The position numbers and the translations under genes are program-made. From the NCBI GenBank assembly GCA_030533445.1, contig CM060083.1, positions 29,451,166 through 29,515,165 on the forward strand: DNA of 64,000 bases. Reading direction: 5' to 3'. Each line of letters begins with the position of its first letter. Positions within the stretch are counted from its first letter, which is position 1. Origin of the DNA: Cyprinodon diabolis (lineage: Eukaryota; Chordata; Actinopteri; Cyprinodontiformes; Cyprinodontidae). Positions 50,791 to 64,000 of the stretch are shown piece by piece. The notes below the pieces were generated by a model. The model did not search any database. It saw nothing but the letters and a program-made list of their open reading frames with translations, and was not told the origin of the DNA.

Positions 50791-53700
50791 GAGTTTCTAT
50801 GACCTGCATCATATGAAATTGTGCAAGAATTTTCCTGGAGTCTTTTATTAAAAGAAACTTTTTTTCTTTAAACTTAAAGATGAAGCTGCTGATGGAAACA
50901 CAGAATACCGTTTCAGATTTCTACTTCTTTAGGCAGCTATTATTATTGACAATATCTTTTATTATCTGTCTTTTTTTTCCACCACAGAAACTACAGTAAG
51001 CCTGTATTTGTGGTACTGATTTTGGTTCTTTTACTTTGATTGCACCCATTGATTGAGCTGTTTGTGTTATTAACTTTGTGTCTGAATGCATTTTACTTGC
51101 ATAAAAGGTAATATTCATCCAGAGTTTATAAGTAAGTCAATTAGCTGATCCTGTAAATGAACTTATTGACTAGAATATTGCTGCCTTTAGATTTATATCA
51201 CTGACTTCTCCTCAACAGAATGTGATCCAATTTCTATGTTTTTGTTTCAGGTTTTTTTTTTTTTTTGTCTGAATGTACTTAGTTATTGACTGAGCTTTTT
51301 CCAGTAATTAATTTCAGCTTTTTTTTTTACCCTTCCCAGGTTCTTCTCTGTTTAGCTCATCCATCTCTTTTCAAGACAAAAGCAAAGAGGGAATTGCTGC
51401 TACCCTAACCCTTTGGTTTTTGTTTTTTTTGCTTCCCCATAGCTCTGTGAAACTGTATCCCAAATGAAAGCATTGGCAGATATATTTTGACCATTAGCTT
51501 TAAGTACTTTAGATGGTTGGATTTCCTAAAAAGTACTCTTTAACCAATACTCCAATGTTTAGATTGGTATTTTTCTCAGACAAAAACAAGTGAAATAAAT
51601 ACTTCTGTCATCAACTTAATGTACTACATTTGTTTTTTACTTGTTTTAAAGTATATTAGACCCACTGCCTCTGTGTTTTATGAATCTACTTCCTGCTCTT
51701 CCAACCCACAAACACACCAATCTCATATAAAGCCTGCTAAATGGGAATGGCTCCCTTTCCTGTTGCCAATGCATACTTCTGAGAGATTGCTGAACAGTTA
51801 ATGACATGTTTTACTCAGCAGAGCTTCTGTGCCTTGTACAAACTGGTATTATATGATCAATATTATTCAACTGTTTTCTATTATAATTGGATTCATTTTG
51901 CAGGTAATCACTGGATATGATTCTATTGTATCTGAATGAACAGTATTTATAATAAGAACTAAATGGGATTCTATATAATTGCCCATTAATGCACACATTT
52001 AGCAACAAAGTGCCTCGAGATTAGATATTTGTTATGTAGTGAAACGTAAAAATTGAGTTTCAATAAAGCTGATAAATACTTATGCAAATAGTGCTTAATC
52101 AAGGTTTTAGGTCAGGTTGTTGTTCAAAATGACATCACCAGACCGAGGTGTCAAACACCCTCAATGCGGCATCAAACCACAACCACCAATATATATATGA
52201 TAAAGAAAATGACACCATGCTGGTAGTGTGGATGTTTCACTTAAGTGTCTTGTCAGGAAATAATGGGAAATGTCTGATTATTATGTCTTCCATTTTTCTG
52301 TTGCTCTGGTGACTTATTTTCCTAAATATAACTGCTCAGAGTAAAGACAGCTCTTTTTACTTTCATTTGGAATACCAAGGAATCAGTAGCATCAAAAACA
52401 CTAATTTTCTTTTGTAAAAAGAATAATTATTTATCATGTTTGCAGCATTTTAATATATATTTTTCTGTATTGATGTTTTTACTTCTGGTCTCTTTACTCT
52501 AGCTATCAATTTGTCTATGAGTCTGATAGCCATGAGGCCTCAAAGGAGCTCCAAACAACCCATCTGTCCAGGAATCTGCCAGCAAGTCTGTCTGCCTGTC
52601 TGCCTCTCCATAGGTGTGTCTGTCTGTCCCTACATGATCCATGTTCCTTTAATTAAGCCACAGAAGATAAAGATAAGAGCTGGCTGCAGTGTGAAGGTTG
52701 AAGCCATAGAAATGGAGACAATGCTTTTTGTTTAATGATCCGCTGTAGCTATTCATCTCCCTTAGCAGAGCAGGGGAATGCCGCGGAGATGCTCTTCATG
52801 ATGCTGGGTCATCCTAGAGCAAAACTCTCCTGCTGCCTGTAGCTTGATGGGTTGAAGTTTTCTTCCCTTGCTGCCTTTTTATTTTCTATAAAGTTTTGTG
52901 GTTCCCAATCCAAGATCAACTTTAAAAATAAACAAATATTATTTTTTTAATATTAATTAAATAGACTGCACTGGCATTAACAGCATTTAAAGCCTGACCA
53001 CAGAAGAAATATTTTCAAAATTTCATTATACATTATATTAGACATATTTGCATAAATCAATCTCAATTATATAGGATTCTTCAATTCTATAATACTATTT
53101 AAATTTCCTTACACAAGCCAACACACAGACACATGTACACAAACCTGGCTGCTGAACTAGTAGTGATCTGAGGCTGAGTAACAGCAGCATGAGAACATAG
53201 ACACCCAGAGTTAATGAACCCTCACCAGTCAGCATGTCTGTCCATCTGCTTTCATAATCCCCATAAACACCAGACTGCTGCACACACACAAACACAAATC
53301 CATGCATGCACATACACACACACACAAACAACATATTGTCATCTGAAATATCTAATGTGAAAAATGAGGTCTGCATATGTGCTCTTCACTTCTTCACTTG
53401 TGTGCATGTGTGTGTGAGTGATGTAGTGGGGGGCTTCGTATGTCCAACGTAATGCCAGCGCGCCTTACTTCAGCTCATTGGCTAATCTAGGCAGAGTGGA
53501 GGGGAAAAGAGGTGAGCATGAGGTCGTCTGCGAAGCCCATCTGGTCAGCAGCAGGTAAGAGGCTTGAAACACACACCCGCTGACACACTCGACGCGCGTG
53601 TTTGCTTGGACACTTAAAATCTAGCTTTAATTACATGCAGGTACATCTGTCACATTGTATGAGATCTCTCATTCCTCTGCTCTGCACAAATGATTCCTCA

Positions 53701-55785
53701 CTCTGCAGCGGCCGATGCATGACGCTCTGCATAGTCACCTCAACAGTGTTCCTCCTTTGTAATCAGATTCGCTTGCGAAAGATTGAGGAGATGGGGAGCT
53801 GCTATGAACAGGCTGACTGAAAGTGAGAGTGTGACCTTTTTATGACCCGAGCAGAGAAACGGAGTGATACCTGAGTAATTCGGTTTGTTTCCCATTGGCG
53901 TAAAGTGCACACACTAAACACACAAACCGTGCCAGGAAGTGTTTGTGAGCTCTTTATTAAGACCCACATCCAAGTGAGAACTAAATCTTTTTTTTTTCTG
54001 TGTGCTTACAGGCTCCAAGCTGTAGGATGAAAAGAAGTAAGAATTAGGTCCCAAAACTAAAGATGGGCAGAGGAATTAAAGAGTGGATGAGGCCAGATCA
54101 TGTTCTTTCACTCTGCTCTTATGGTTCCAAGAGTGTTTGCTCAGAAAAAGGGTTTATTGCAGTAATTTTGCAAGTTTGTTTGTTAGTGTCTGCTTATGCT
54201 CTCCAGATGAAGCTATATATTTTGCATAGCAGACTTTTTTCTCTGCACAATCTTAAATGATCCCAAACAATAATTGGGATGACAAAAGCAAAAATATTGT
54301 AAAAGATGCTCTGATCAGGTTTTATTTATGACTAATACTGATTTCTAATTTTCCTACAGTTCTGACTCGCCCCTTCCAAATCCAAACATTTGAAACTTTT
54401 TTCCAAGGGCTATAAGATCTAATGGAAAAAAGTTTATACAGGTTTCCTACGTCCATACCCCTAATATTTTCTCAAATTTAAGTGCGTTCAAGTACATGCC
54501 AGTCAACGTAAAGAATAGAATGGGGTTTTCTATTCCTTCCTATTTTTTCCTGTATTAATCTTTTTTTTTTTGCCTCCTTTATTGAACAGGGGAGTTTTTT
54601 CTATTACTATTGTCAATTTTTATCTCAACGTGTCTTTCTAATTCTGAATTTGTTGTGTTACACAGGCTATTTCAACACCAACTGGCAAATAGAGGTTTTC
54701 TAACCTATTAATTTCTCATCTATGCTATTCCATACTTCTCTGTCCTGGATGATCATGTTTAATTACAGCTGATTTATTTATAAACTGAAAAAAAGGGATT
54801 ATGAAATTACTGAAGGAAAACTAAATTTAAATGTTTTGCATTTCACCTAAAGGTCGCGGGTCAAAGTAAAATAAGGATCACTGTAAAATAAGGATATAAA
54901 AATAAAGGAGTAGATAGACAGAAAAAGCAAAAGAGCAGAGGATGTGAGAAGAGTGGAGGAGAAGTGAAAGCCCTGGAGAGTTAAATTGTAGAGTTTCAAA
55001 CCTCTGATTAAGTAGCCGATCACTGCCCTGAACGGACAGGGACAATGAGCTTAAGAGACAAACATGATGCTTTGGCTCCACAGCAAGCACTACATTAAAT
55101 CACGGAGCAGCAGCCTACTGACATGCTGCCAATCACACAAAATCCATCAAAGCAGTTCCTTCTTACAAACGCCCACACTCACTAATACATTGAAGAGACA
55201 TCATCTGAGTTGATTTAAAACCCAAGGAAGAAAAAAAAATGTAAGTTATCTCAACTCCTGCTGTTTGTGTGCAACAACGACCAAAAGATGTTAAATTATT
55301 TCTTTTCTTTTTCCTTTGCCAGAGGTGTGCACACGTATGCTCGATGTGCTCCTATCTCCAGGGAGGTCTATGTGTCATTCCCCTGCTTTAGACACACCAG
55401 CTGCTCAGTGTGTGCTCGGCAGCCTAAGAGACTGATCCCACCTCGCATGAGCCCCCCCAGTGGCTCCCACATCCACTTACACACAGGAATGACAAAGCCT
55501 CCCTGTGGGTCCCCTCCTCTACCCTTCCTCGACAATCCAGACACCTCCCTACATTCATGAGTATCTCAAGGGCAGATGGGACCCTAATAAGCGTTACACC
55601 CAGAAATATGGGATTTTTCACGCTGCCTTCTAAAGAGCAATTCCCAACTCTTACAAAAAAAAAAATTGATGGGGAGAGAGAGGTATGAACATCAGAGGTT
55701 GCATAGATGAGTATAAAAAGCTATGCATATATATATATATATATACAGTATATATTTATTATTATTATTATTTATGGGTTAAGAG
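50791..55785. other. Noncoding intron sequence
   Basis: No gene is supported. It includes CA-rich runs at about 53280-53330 and a CpG-bearing patch at about 53450-53600. An (AT)n and (ATT)n tract sits at about 55720-55775, just before the hAT-like element. Confidence 0.4.
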
Positions 55786-56150
55786 TAGGGCTGCAACTAA
55801 TAAGTATTTGGCTAATCAATAAATTTGTTGATTGATTATATTAATGATATTAATAAATAGCAGAGATATTAATAAAAATTTTATACCAAATTCACCCAGT
55901 TGAAACTAAAACTATGCCATTTTAGCAGTTCTGGATAGAAAATATTCATAGAAAAACAAAAAGCCTTTTCTTCTTGAATAGAAAGTCTTTATATATTTTT
56001 GGCAATTTTGACATATTTACTACTCTAAAAGGGTTGTTCTTTTAGCTAATGGTATGCACACTCTAGCTAACAATTAATTGATCACTAAATTAGTTGGTGA
56101 TTATTTCAATAACTACTTAATCACAATTAATCTGACTTTTTCAGCCCTAG
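55786..56150 (+). mobile_element. Small hAT-like non-autonomous element
   Basis: The element starts tagggctgcaactaataagt and ends with the inverse of tagggctgaaaaagtcagat. The flanking 8-mers gttaagag (55778-55785) and gtggagag (56151-56158) agree at 6 of 8 positions, consistent with an aged hAT 8-bp duplication. The interior block around agcagttctggatagaa matches, in inverse orientation, the element at 35619-35958. Non-coding. Confidence 0.68.
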
Positions 56151-56654
56151 TGGAGAGAGAGCATGGCTATCAGGAGATAACAGTAAGGCTAAAGTGAATA
56201 AAGCAACTTTGGTCTGTTTTATTGCTTCTTAGCTTTTAACATCTTTATATTATGAAGCATCTTGGATTAAAAAATATAGGCATTTATCTCCAAATAAAGA
56301 TGAAGCTCTACATTTTCCCAGGAGTATATAAAAATACCACCATTATCTAAGCTGCTCTAACTGGCTAACTTGACTGGGCCAAAATTCAGTATTAGCTAGT
56401 CATACTTGTATGTAGTATAAAAAAATCTAGATTATTTGGTCCTTCAGAATCAGTATTCAAAGTCAAAAAGCTCTATTGCTAAGTAATGTTTTACACCTAC
56501 AGGGAATTTCCTTTGGTGTCAAAGTGCTACACAAAGTCAAACATTATTCTGACAAAAACACATTTGTAAATGTATAATGGAAAGTAAAGCAAATATAAGT
56601 ATAAGTTGTATAGGACTGCTATTAGAATACAGAAAAATAAAGAAATGTTTTTCA

Positions 56655-57400
56655 AGGGAAAATGTTGTCCAGGGAGGGAGGGGTCAGCTGCAATCCTTCC
56701 TGCCCACCCCAAAGTCCTGGAGGTGTACAGTTCATGAAGAGAATGAGGATTGGAGCCAATCATCCTCTTTGCAGACTGAATGATACACTGCAGTCTTTCT
56801 TTGTCCCTGGTGATAGCAACAGAGTACCACATGGTGATGGAGAATGAGAGGATGGATTTAATGATGGCAGAGTGTAAGTAGACCATCATTATCTTTGGCA
56901 AGCTGAGCTTCTTCAAATGCCACAGTAGATCCTCTACTGTGTCTTCTTGGTAAGGGAGGTGACTTTCAGCTCCCATTTGAAGTCCTGGAGGATGATGGTG
57001 CCACGGAAGCAGGAGTACATGATGGCCCCTGGAAAATCACACAGGAAGATTGGGGAGGGTGGGGCTGTTTCTTTCTAAAGTCCACAACCATCTCCAGTAT
57101 TTTCAGAGCGTTGAGCTCCAGAATATTCTGACTGAACCAGGTCACCTGGTAATCAATCTTCCATTAGGAGACAGGTTCAACCCCCTCAGAGATTAGCCAA
57201 ATAGATTAGGTGTCATCTGCAAACTTTAGGAGCTTGAAGGACTGGTAACTGGAGGTCCAGCTTACAGCGAGAAGATGGGAAAGAAAACACCCTTGAGGAG
57301 AACCAGTGAAATGGTCCTGGAACCAGATACCCGTTTTCCCAGCTTCAAGTGCTGCTTCCTGTTTGTCAGGAAGTCCGTACAGGTGAAGTCAGGCATGCTC
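56655..57400 (-). pseudogene. Decayed LINE reverse transcriptase, catalytic and C-terminal part
   Basis: Read on the minus strand, from 57400 down, the pieces are TDFLTNRKQHLKLGKR, then TGSPQGCFLSHLL, then LLKFADDT with the F-A-D-D catalytic box. These are followed by WFSQNILELNALKILEMVVD and, in the open frame 56527-56976, LLWHLKKLSLPKIMMVYLHS through LHELYTSRTLGWAGRIAADP. This order is the expected one for non-LTR reverse transcriptase and its C-terminal tail. Stops (for example right after FADDT) and at least one frameshift kill it. It probably belongs to the same broad Rex1/L2-like group as the fragment at 39745-39985, but covers a later part of the protein. Confidence 0.85.
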
Positions 57401-57549
57401 AGTTTTTAAATGCTGTCATGCTTTCCTGAGACGGTAATTTAAACAGAAGTTTGAGGTTATTCAAACAGAAAATGGAGGGAGGAGTCAGTGCATCAGCACT
57501 TATCTTTAGGGGTGAAACATGCTAAACATGGAGCATCTATATGGTTTCT

Positions 57550-57945
57550 GGGGTATGCTGATGAAGGTTCTCAGTCATCCAGGTCATAGTCATTCCGTAA
57601 AAATTCAAAAAAAAAAAAACGACCGACCCTTAACAATCATAGACAGGTTTCAGGTATTACAGGAGACAATCCCCCCCTTAATGGCAATCCCCCCTTTAAC
57701 GACCGACCCCTAGAATCATAAGCAGGTTCAGATATTACAGGCTAACGATGGAACTAAACGACCCATTCATCGGTTACCATTTGCATGTTTCCAAGCAATA
57801 CAAGGCCTTGTCCATATAAGACTCAAACGCACTGCGGATCCAGACATTTGAATTGAGAAAGCTTCCTGGAGAGGTGGCGAAACGTCTTCAAATCTTGAAA
57901 ACCAAGTCCAGTGGATATTTTTTGAATTTCTACAGAAGGGTTTCT
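57550..57945. repeat. Probable interspersed repeat of unknown class
   Basis: The stretch from ggttctcagtcatccaggtc (about 57566) to ggatattttttgaatttctac (about 57940) includes gagaggtggcgaaacgtctt at about 57871. It looks like a fish repeat I have seen in many contexts. I cannot name the element with confidence; a Penelope-like origin is one possibility. Ends are approximate and no coding frame is intact. Confidence 0.4.
57621..57745. repeat. Imperfect direct repeat with 80-bp period
   Basis: A unit starting gaccgacccttaacaatcat at 57621 and running to ggtattacagg recurs at 57701 as gaccgacccctagaatcata, ending gatattacagg. The units are about 40-45 bp and separated by C-rich sequence. It is part of the larger interspersed repeat that seems to run to about 57940. 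Confidence 0.75.
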
Positions 57946-59323
57946 GGGGTAAAAAGCAAAGAATATCTGAATTAATACTTTCTTTTGTTTCAAACTTCCC
58001 TTATTTTCTATTAAGTAACATTGTAGAATACTGAAAATAGTGTGTTTCATCTAGAACAGGATTGGTAGTCCAATGCTTCGTATCTCCGCCTGTTGTGTTA
58101 GTATTAATCTGAAGAGCAACTACTATAGTGTAGTTAAGAAATAAGTAAACTCTTTTCTTGGCCCCTCTTGGACTAGTTACTTCTCTTTAGTCTCTTGGCT
58201 GAAATAATCTAAATTTATATTAAATGAGGATGCCAAGAAAATGATGTAAGATACTAACGGCTTATAATCTCTAATTGGAACTTCACTTTACAAAATCTGG
58301 ATCTTTTCCTTTACAGTGTCTGTCTTCAACTGTGCAGCTCATTTTCTCTAGAGATATGAGCTGCAATAATAACCGAGTTATAGATATATTTTCCTCCTGT
58401 TATCCAAGCACATATGACACAAACGCACAAACACCCACAGAAGCAATAACAGACTGACTGTGGTCTCAGAGATGAGTTGGCCTTTGAAGACAAAAAAGTC
58501 TCAGCTAAGAGGATGAAGGGAATATATATGTTATAAAAAGCTCTCTTTAAAGATGAGGACACACACAAAGAGCTGGACCAGGGTGCAACCAATCAGATGC
58601 AGACACAGCGTCCGACCTCTGGTCCGCACTGTTACGGCTTTCACAATGTGTCTATATGTGTGTGCACGCATCGACTTAAGGGTAAAAGTGGTTGCTGTGG
58701 GATTTGGCTGGATCCCCCACTGAGAATCCCGATCCTATTGGTCACAATGCTCCAAGTGCTGCTAAGATCTTTCAAAGAAAATTCCTCTGCTAACTCACTT
58801 TCTCCTTCCAAGTGATCCAGCAGGTCTGCCAGCATTAGACACACAAATGGTGCCTCTTCATAGGGAGATGTGAGTCTGGTTTGCATAAATGGGAGTGGGT
58901 GTATGTAAGTGTGTGTAGGTTGTTCCTGTCTTCTTAGCATTTGATGTCACCAAGCTTGGTTTAGCATATGAATCGATGGCAGAATCTCACATTTTCAGCT
59001 CAAGCAAGTTTTGCTTGCATAAATAGTTTTGCAATAGTGACATACCTTTTGAAAACATATAAAAGGAAGTGGTGTTTCTGGTGAAGTTGTGAATGAATGA
59101 CTCTGTGTGTTCTCCCTCTTTACCCCACACAAAGGGGGCAGAAAAAGCCCTTTGGAGTGTCCTATTCATCTAAAGCACAATGGTACCCCACAGAGGTTTT
59201 CTTCCTGCCTCCATGTCAGCTCCACCCAATCTGCCCCCACAGGGCGTGATGGAAGGGAAGGGTGTACCCCATCCTGCTGGCAGAGCAGAAACTCAGATCC
59301 CATCTGTCTTTGAAACTCACACC
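57946..59323. other. Noncoding sequence
   Basis: No gene or clear repeat. Open frames of 60-100 codons lack recognisable domains. Confidence 0.4.
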
Positions 59324-59405
59324 CCCATCCATCCATCCATCCATCCATCCATCCATCCATCCATCCATCCATCCATCCATCCATCCATCCATCCATCCAT
59401 CCATC
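59324..59405. repeat. (CCAT)n microsatellite
   Basis: About 20 uninterrupted CCAT units. It creates spurious open frames on both strands (poly IHPS on plus, poly MDGW on minus) that are not genes. Confidence 0.98.
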
Positions 59406-62400
59406 GGAAGGTGTTGAAATAAATTAATAACCAACTACTGATTAAAGATACTAGAATAGGAGACAGAAACAGAAATGAAATTGCAAGTTTGTTAATTAAA
59501 TTGCCAAAAAATCAGAATGGTAGAAACTTTCTTTGAAAATGTAAGTAACATTTTTGAAAATATTATAAATGTAAGTAATTAACTATAACTTAAGCTTAAA
59601 TATAAGACAATTAACTAAATAACTAATACAAAAGTTGAAGAAAAACACATTTTATCAGAATTTAGACTACACAGAGGCTTCTGGGCCTATTAACCTATTG
59701 TGGCAGCATTTTCAAGCACTTTGCACAATACTATTATAGCTAAACCTTTTAACATGTTAAGTGGATAAAAGGAAATGTCTCTTAGTCTTGTTTATTAACC
59801 AACCCATATTGATCAGTTGTATTCATAGAGTTAATCTACAAAGAGCACTATGTCCAAACTGCTAGATATTCTGTACAAAAATAACAAAAAACAAGATTTT
59901 TATCAATTTTTGGTTTAAAACTGAATCAAAAGCATTATAGTCACTTTCTATACATTACTGTAATTTAAATATTCAATGATTTGCAATCATGATATTCTAC
60001 CTAACACCTTCTCTATTTGCTGTGATAATGGGAAGACTGTGTCGTTTTCTAGAATGTTATCACAGTGTAATAATTTCACACTAACCCAAGCCTGGAACAC
60101 CATGACTATAGAAACTGTTGCTCCTACAGTTTCTATAGAAATGGATAACGAAGATTTTTAAAGCAAAAAAGACTAAATCAGTCCAAACAAATAATTGCAG
60201 TTATTTTGTCTTGGTGGAAACAATGGCTTGTTCTTGCAATCATATTCTAAGTCTTGGCTCATACACTTTCTTGAACTACAAGAGTAATTTCACTTCCCGG
60301 TCCTCATAGTCAGCCCTTTCCCTTTTACCTTGTTGTTTTGCTCTCTTACAGAGCCTTTTGCTGTTTGCTGCAGATTTATAGCACCGTCTAACATGCACTG
60401 TATTGGCAAAGCATTAAACATGTCTGCTCTTAATACTGCAAGCTCTTTCCATCGATAAGAGCCTTAATAAAAACATCCTCTTGGTAGATTTGTGGGTCTC
60501 TTTTCACTTTCAAGCCCCCACCTCCCTTCTCCACAATATCCTTCTTTTTTAACTACTGTTTCTCATGTCTTCGCTTGTAATAACTCTATTTCTGTGCACA
60601 TTTGATGCTCTTCTCCCTTTTTTCCTCCCTATCTTTGTACCTCTGGGTCCAGCCTGTGCCAGAGGTTTAATGATGCTTGAATGCCATTGCAACAGAGTTT
60701 TCTTCTTATGCTTTTCCCCATAAAGAATATTTAAAAGCCATGCCTTGAGATTGTCTCTCTTACAGACACATTTCTCTTCCTGGTTCTTTTTTTATCTACA
60801 TCTGGACAGCATCACCCTTAATAAACCCTATTGTTATTTACAAGCGCACAAGCACCATCCCTAATAGCTGCCAGCAGCCATCAGTCCACCTGCTCAGAGG
60901 GCATGGTATATAAATGTGGAATGGTACCTTCAAAAATCCTCCACAGCTCCTGCAGCCATCTACGTCATTTACTCTTAGGAGAACTTAGCGGTAGCTACCT
61001 TTCAACCTCCTTCTCTTCTGCCGTCTCAGATTTCAAGAATTTGAGCATCATAAGCACATTTTAAATATTAAAAAAGACCACTTTGCACATATGAATAATA
61101 CAGCAGAGAGGGCAGTGGCTGGCCAGCCTTCCTATCCCCTGCCGCCTGACGGCCATAAAACTAATGCACTGCCTCAGGACGGAATGCCGCCCAGCCTGGT
61201 GTGCAAGCAGAACTGGCCCATGGATCCTGGAGCTTCTTATCTGGGCTACCCAACCACCTGTCCAAACCTCTGCGGATGCAACAGCCCAGTAGCACTTTTG
61301 TTATGACTACATGTTTAAGACACACTCAAATCTAATCTGACATTTCAATCTGTTGAGTGTCTTTGAAGTCAAATCTACTTAGGTGTCTGCTTGAGGTAAG
61401 CTTTGTTGTCACATTCCTTGCTTCCTGTGAATATAAACCTCACGCTCCAGCTGTCTAAAAGTTGCAGAAGGATCCTGACCCCTCTGCAGCGCACAAATAT
61501 TTCAGAAGCCTTTTATAAGCTTGCATGTAATGTTAAAGGATTTGAGTCTCCATAGCCTTCAATGTTGTTAAGGGGAAACAAGATTCCACAACTTAACAAA
61601 AATCAAAAAGATTCATTTTTAAAGGCTGACATGCTTCTTAAATCTTGACACCTGTCTGCCCATTCACTTCCCCATGCTTCAACCATTACCTGTTGGAAAG
61701 AAAGGCTCAAGAAAACCATCTGCTAAATATTTTTTTTGCCAACCCATTCAAGGAAACCATACAAGTGAGTGCTATGAGTATCAACAAGCACAACGGTGTG
61801 AAGACTGTTACGAAGTGATTTCAGCCACAGTAGCAAGATCTTTAAAAATAATGATTTAAAAAAGATTTGTGTAATAAGATAGTCAAAACAATTTTTTTAA
61901 ACATGTCAAGAGCTAATGACAAGCTATTCGGGTCAAGAGAAAGCAAGAGAGTGCAAGATTTTTATAAGATAACAGAAAGGCTGAAGGGAATCAAGCAAGC
62001 TCACCCTGTCTTATCCAATTTTAGATTCACCTTGTTAAATGTGAAACTTACTTGGCATCTTGGGAACCGTTAAAGCAATCTCTGAGTTTAAGTAAGGCTT
62101 TATATATTCTAAAGGGGAAACATCAGGGGAGATTGCTGGCAGTGCTGTAGCTACACTAATCATTAATATATATATAAGAGCCCTAATCTCTTTTGAAATG
62201 CCAAATCCATGAACATTATCTCTTTGTTTAAGATGGATTAAATGGCTGGGATTTCTTTGAAATATTGGTCTCTTCTTCTTTTTTTGGCCTTTTGGAAATA
62301 TAGCTGCACTAAAAACTAATACAAAAGGCTAAAAAAGAGGACAGAATGAATAATGTAAGCAATTAATAAACTCTAAAAGTTGGACATTTAAAATAATCTA

Positions 62401-64000
62401 AAATCAACAGTGATTAAAAATTAAAACTCTGATTGAGCATCTACTCATTTTAATGAACCCAACTCTGTTTGAACATTGCTTTCTTCTCTCACTTTTCAAA
62501 TTCCATTGAAGCCCTTAATGGTGCAACGCACATTCACTGCAAAAAAACAAAAAACGCACACACAGTGGACAGCAGGGTAGTAACTTGAGACAAGTGTTCC
62601 TGGCATACTCGGTAATTAATGTATATGTCAACACAGGAAAAAAAGGCACTAAAGGAGAAAGCTCAGCAGATCCACCGAATGGTTAGAAACTGAGACAGGA
62701 TTGTGGGGGGATGATGCAGCAGAGGAAAGGTTTACCCACAATGGGACGGAAGATAAATGCAATCTGTCTGTCCCATCATGCCTACCATAAATATATCTGG
62801 CTTCCTCTCTCCCAGATAGAAACTTTACTGGTGCACACTGTGCTTTTGTCTCCATGAATCCCACAACCTCTTATACATACTCTAGGCTTGGGCCAGTATT
62901 AGATGATAACAATGAGTAAAAATACCATATTTCATAATATTCATATAATGATGTCAAAGGAAAACATATTGCATGATTTCATTGCTTTTGTCTAGAAAAA
63001 GTAAACTTGACATTATTCCTATTTCTGCTTGAATAATACATAAATCAACATGTATTATAACATTACTAATTATAATATGACTTTTATTTGTATTAATTAA
63101 TAAGAAAAACTGAATCTCTTTAGATTTTGGTAGTTCAATCTCACTTTGTACAGATTATTAAATTTTAATGCTGTTTATGTCTTTACAGAATAACAGATTT
63201 AACATCTCAGCTGGTTAATTCGGTGGCCTATCTACTGACGGATATTTAACATAGCAGCCACTCTTAGCTTGTCAAGCGAAGCTTTAAAACAAATTTGTTT
63301 TGATAAGAGTAATGCAATGCTTTCCTTTTTTTACTGTATGAGAGCTGACTGGCAGTGTGCAGCAGCAGATGAGGGAGCGAGGAACACTTACTACTCTATG
63401 TCCCATACACCTAAATAAAACTATGGTCCCTGGCATTTTCTCTATTCAGTCTTTAGAGGAGCTTTATAAAACTGCAATGATATGGTGCAAACGTTTTCAG
63501 CAGCTTCAAGATTATACTTTTTATTCTTTTTATTTAACTTTTCTTTATATAGCTTGCAAGCAGTTTGGCTTTTTAGTAATGTAAAAAGGGCATATTAAAA
63601 ATGACCAGGACATCACATATACCAGAATATCACCACATGTAAAAAAGTAATAAGGGCATGCTCATATTACATTTATGAAGAACCTTGGGGTGCTGTTTAT
63701 CCAGATTTTTGTGCTACCTGAGAACTGTTCACCGATCTATTCCTCCATTTTTTCTTTTTGTAATTGTGTGCACTTATTTCCTTTTAGTTTTGAGCAATTT
63801 TAATATACCTAAGCTGCTTTTCTGCAATGCTCTATCAGGAAATAACAAAGCCTTGGAAGCTATAGGCAGCAGAGGTGATGCTGGTGTTGCTGATGAGAGG
63901 GGTTATCCTACTGGCCCTTAAGAAAAATTGTATATTTTTAAGACAGAAAGTATTTCTGCAGAAAGAAAAATCTGATTTATTTCTGAGAAATAGCAAAGAT
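59406..64000. other. Noncoding sequence to the right edge
   Basis: AT-rich. A plus-strand frame at 61091-61306 (71 codons, proline-rich) has no recognised domain. A segment at about 62884-62960 faintly resembles the end of an hAT-like element but has no partner. No first exon with a signal peptide for the netrin receptor was found on the minus strand. Confidence 0.4.

Noticed and set aside
53520..53572. Short plus-strand frame ending in a good splice donor (agcagcag/gtaagag)
   Set aside because: Only about 12 codons, on the strand opposite unc5b, with no second exon visible. Too weak to call.
59166..59434. Frames encoding repeated MDGW or IHPS units
   Set aside because: They are translations of the (CCAT)n microsatellite.

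Overview
The window looks like ray-finned fish nuclear DNA. It is AT-rich, holds a vertebrate-type split gene with GT-AG introns, and carries a typical teleost load of Tc1-like DNA transposons, tRNA-derived SINEs, small hAT-like elements, decayed LINEs and microsatellites. I saw no bacterial-style operons, tRNA or rRNA genes, or CRISPR arrays. The species cannot be fixed from the sequence.

The only host gene I can support is the extracellular half of a netrin receptor of the UNC5 family, best matching UNC5B. It lies on the minus strand between 7465 and 13384. Six exons, read right to left, encode an acidic N-terminal stretch, Ig domain 1, Ig domain 2 and two thrombospondin type-1 domains. All six splice phases fit together, giving 993 bases of open, uninterrupted coding sequence. 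The signal-peptide exon was not found. The exons for the transmembrane segment, ZU5, UPA and death domains were not found either and should lie beyond position 1. If exon 1 is beyond the right edge, then 13385-64000 is one very large first intron of more than 50 kb. Most of the window would then be intron sequence.

The introns hold layered mobile elements. Two nearly identical full-length Tc1-like transposons (1277-2888 and 20724-22332) lie in opposite orientation. Each has about 200-bp inverted repeats, TA target duplications and an intact 334-residue DD34E transposase. Two older Tc1-like copies are decayed. The one at 5967-7285 was hit by a SINE. The one at 26307-27945 was hit by a 477-bp miniature element that left a TATTA duplication. 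Other pieces are a SINE near 330-520, LINE reverse-transcriptase fragments at 39745-39985 and 56655-57400, two copies of an hAT-like miniature element in opposite orientation, an unnamed repeat family with copies at 24.3-24.8 kb and 32.15-32.38 kb, a repeat unit near 57.6-57.9 kb, a 79-bp tandem duplication at 46.2 kb, and several microsatellites.

I found no convincing new biological system. The points most worth following are the intact, probably young Tc1-like pair and the unnamed dispersed repeat family.
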